DNA of 5,576 nucleotides, taken from NCBI GenBank assembly GCA_041580375.1, contig JBFGDZ010000195.1, positions 1-5,576 of the forward strand, written 5' to 3'. The position numbers were made by a program, and so were the translations under genes. Origin of the DNA: JAPUIN01 sp041580375. Its GTDB lineage: Bacteria; Acidobacteriota; Polarisedimenticolia; Gp22-AA2. Below the pieces are notes generated by a model that worked only from the letters and a program-made list of their open reading frames with translations, did not search any database and was not told the DNA's origin. This document shows, piece after piece, positions 5,038 to 5,576 of the stretch (position 1 is the stretch's first letter; the number at the start of each line of letters is the position of its first letter).

Positions 5038-5576
5038 TCACGCGGCCACGCAGCGGAAAGCGGCGTAGACGTTCTGGTAGCGAGGTTGGAACCAGTTCCT
5101 GAACGAGGTCCTCAGCAGGCACGACGCGGTGCGCGCCGATCCTCCCTTCATGACGTAATGCTTCCCGTCGAAGAAATCGGCCGAGTAGCCCGGATAGAAC
5201 GGGAAGCGCTCGAAGCCATCGAACGGGGCGAAGAGGGTCGAGGTCCACTCCCAGCCGTTGCCGACGAGGTCGGCGACGCCGAAGGCGCTCACGCCGGCCG
5301 GGCTCGAGCCGACGCTCACCGGCGTCCAGCGCCGCAGCCCGAAGTTGCCGTGGCGGTCGGCCGGCGGCTCGTCACCCCACGGATACGCGCGCTCCCGACC
5401 TTCCCGTGTGCCGCAGGCGGCGCGGTGCCATTGCGCCTCCGTCGGAAGCGTGCAGCCGGCCCAGCGGGCGTACGCCGATGCCTCGGCGTGACTGACGTAG
5501 GCCGGCCACGACGGCGGCAGCGGGATCTCGGCGAACGGTGTGCGGTACATCCAGGCGTCCCCCTCCTGGATCCAGA
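5038..5576 (-). CDS. egtB: Ergothioneine sulfoxide synthase EgtB, C-terminal part
   Basis: The last 178 residues are visible and the gene continues beyond base 5576 with no start in view; the Met at 5550 lies inside the domain. The fragment is the formylglycine-generating-enzyme-like (SUMF1) fold of EgtB. It shows TLPTEAQW, AYPWGDE, DLVGNGWEWTST, VMKGGSAR, RNWFQP and a terminal FRCV. EgtB uses iron(II) and O2 to join hercynine to a thiol donor, forming the C-S bond and a sulfoxide. The N-terminal iron-binding DinB-like domain is outside the window. Assignment to EgtB rather than a general SUMF1 protein rests on the sequence pattern and on egtD following it directly. The motif RNWF has Phe where I recall Asp (D416, RNWD) in the gamma-glutamylcysteine-using mycobacterial enzyme, which may mean a different thiol such as cysteine. 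Related selenoneine synthase (SenA) cannot be excluded from this fragment alone. Confidence 0.85.
   Translation of the reverse strand, partial: WIQEGDAWMYRTPFAEIPLPPSWPAYVSHAEASAYARWAGCTLPTEAQWHRAACGTREGRERAYPWGDEPPADRHGNFGLRRWTPVSVGSSPAGVSAFGVADLVGNGWEWTSTLFAPFDGFERFPFYPGYSADFFDGKHYVMKGGSARTASCLLRTSFRNWFQPRYQNVYAAFRCVAA

Overview
The window is a gene-dense, high-GC stretch of bacterial chromosome. Hand counts on single 60-base lines run from about 53% to 82% GC. No rRNA, tRNA, insertion sequence or CRISPR array is visible. The protein types fit a GC-rich soil or sediment bacterium: a soluble REC-GAF-histidine kinase-REC hybrid, a GC-rich metallo-beta-lactamase-fold protein and a compact egtB-egtD pair. 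Acidobacteriota or a neighbouring deep phylum would be my guess, but nothing in the sequence proves it.

Layout from left to right. (1) 1-180 (+) is the C-terminal end of a TPR-like protein. It shares one base (TGATG) with (2) 180-2288 (+), a 702-residue soluble hybrid sensor kinase with a receiver at each end. (3) 2304-3107 (-) is an alpha/beta-hydrolase, convergent with the kinase across 15 bases. (4) 3108-3234 is a divergent intergenic region holding a perfect 7-bp inverted repeat, a plausible sigma70-type promoter (TACAAT) reading right, and a good ribosome-binding site on each side. (5) 3235-3975 (+) is a glyoxalase II-like metallo-beta-lactamase-fold hydrolase starting at GTG and carrying an unusual C-terminal extension of about 50 residues. 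Its stop codon overlaps that of the next gene inside a shared CTAG. (6) 3972-4988 (-) is EgtD, the histidine-betaine (hercynine) synthase. (7) 5038-5576 (-) is the C-terminal part of EgtB, the iron-dependent sulfoxide synthase, and it runs off the right edge.

How they work together. EgtD trimethylates histidine to hercynine and EgtB joins hercynine to a thiol, so 5576 to 3972 reads as an egtB-egtD operon for ergothioneine, with egtD as the last gene. The hydrolase and metallo-beta-lactamase genes are divergent from each other and may share a control region. I see no evidence tying them to ergothioneine. The TPR protein and hybrid kinase look like one transcription unit of a separate signalling system whose partners are outside the window.

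I did not find a clearly new system. The items most worth a second look are: the Ser at the EgtD position that is Met in the characterised mycobacterial enzyme, the RNWF motif in EgtB that suggests a non-gamma-glutamylcysteine thiol donor, the C-terminal extension on the metallo-beta-lactamase protein, the operator-like inverted repeat, and the altered acidic pocket of the second receiver domain.
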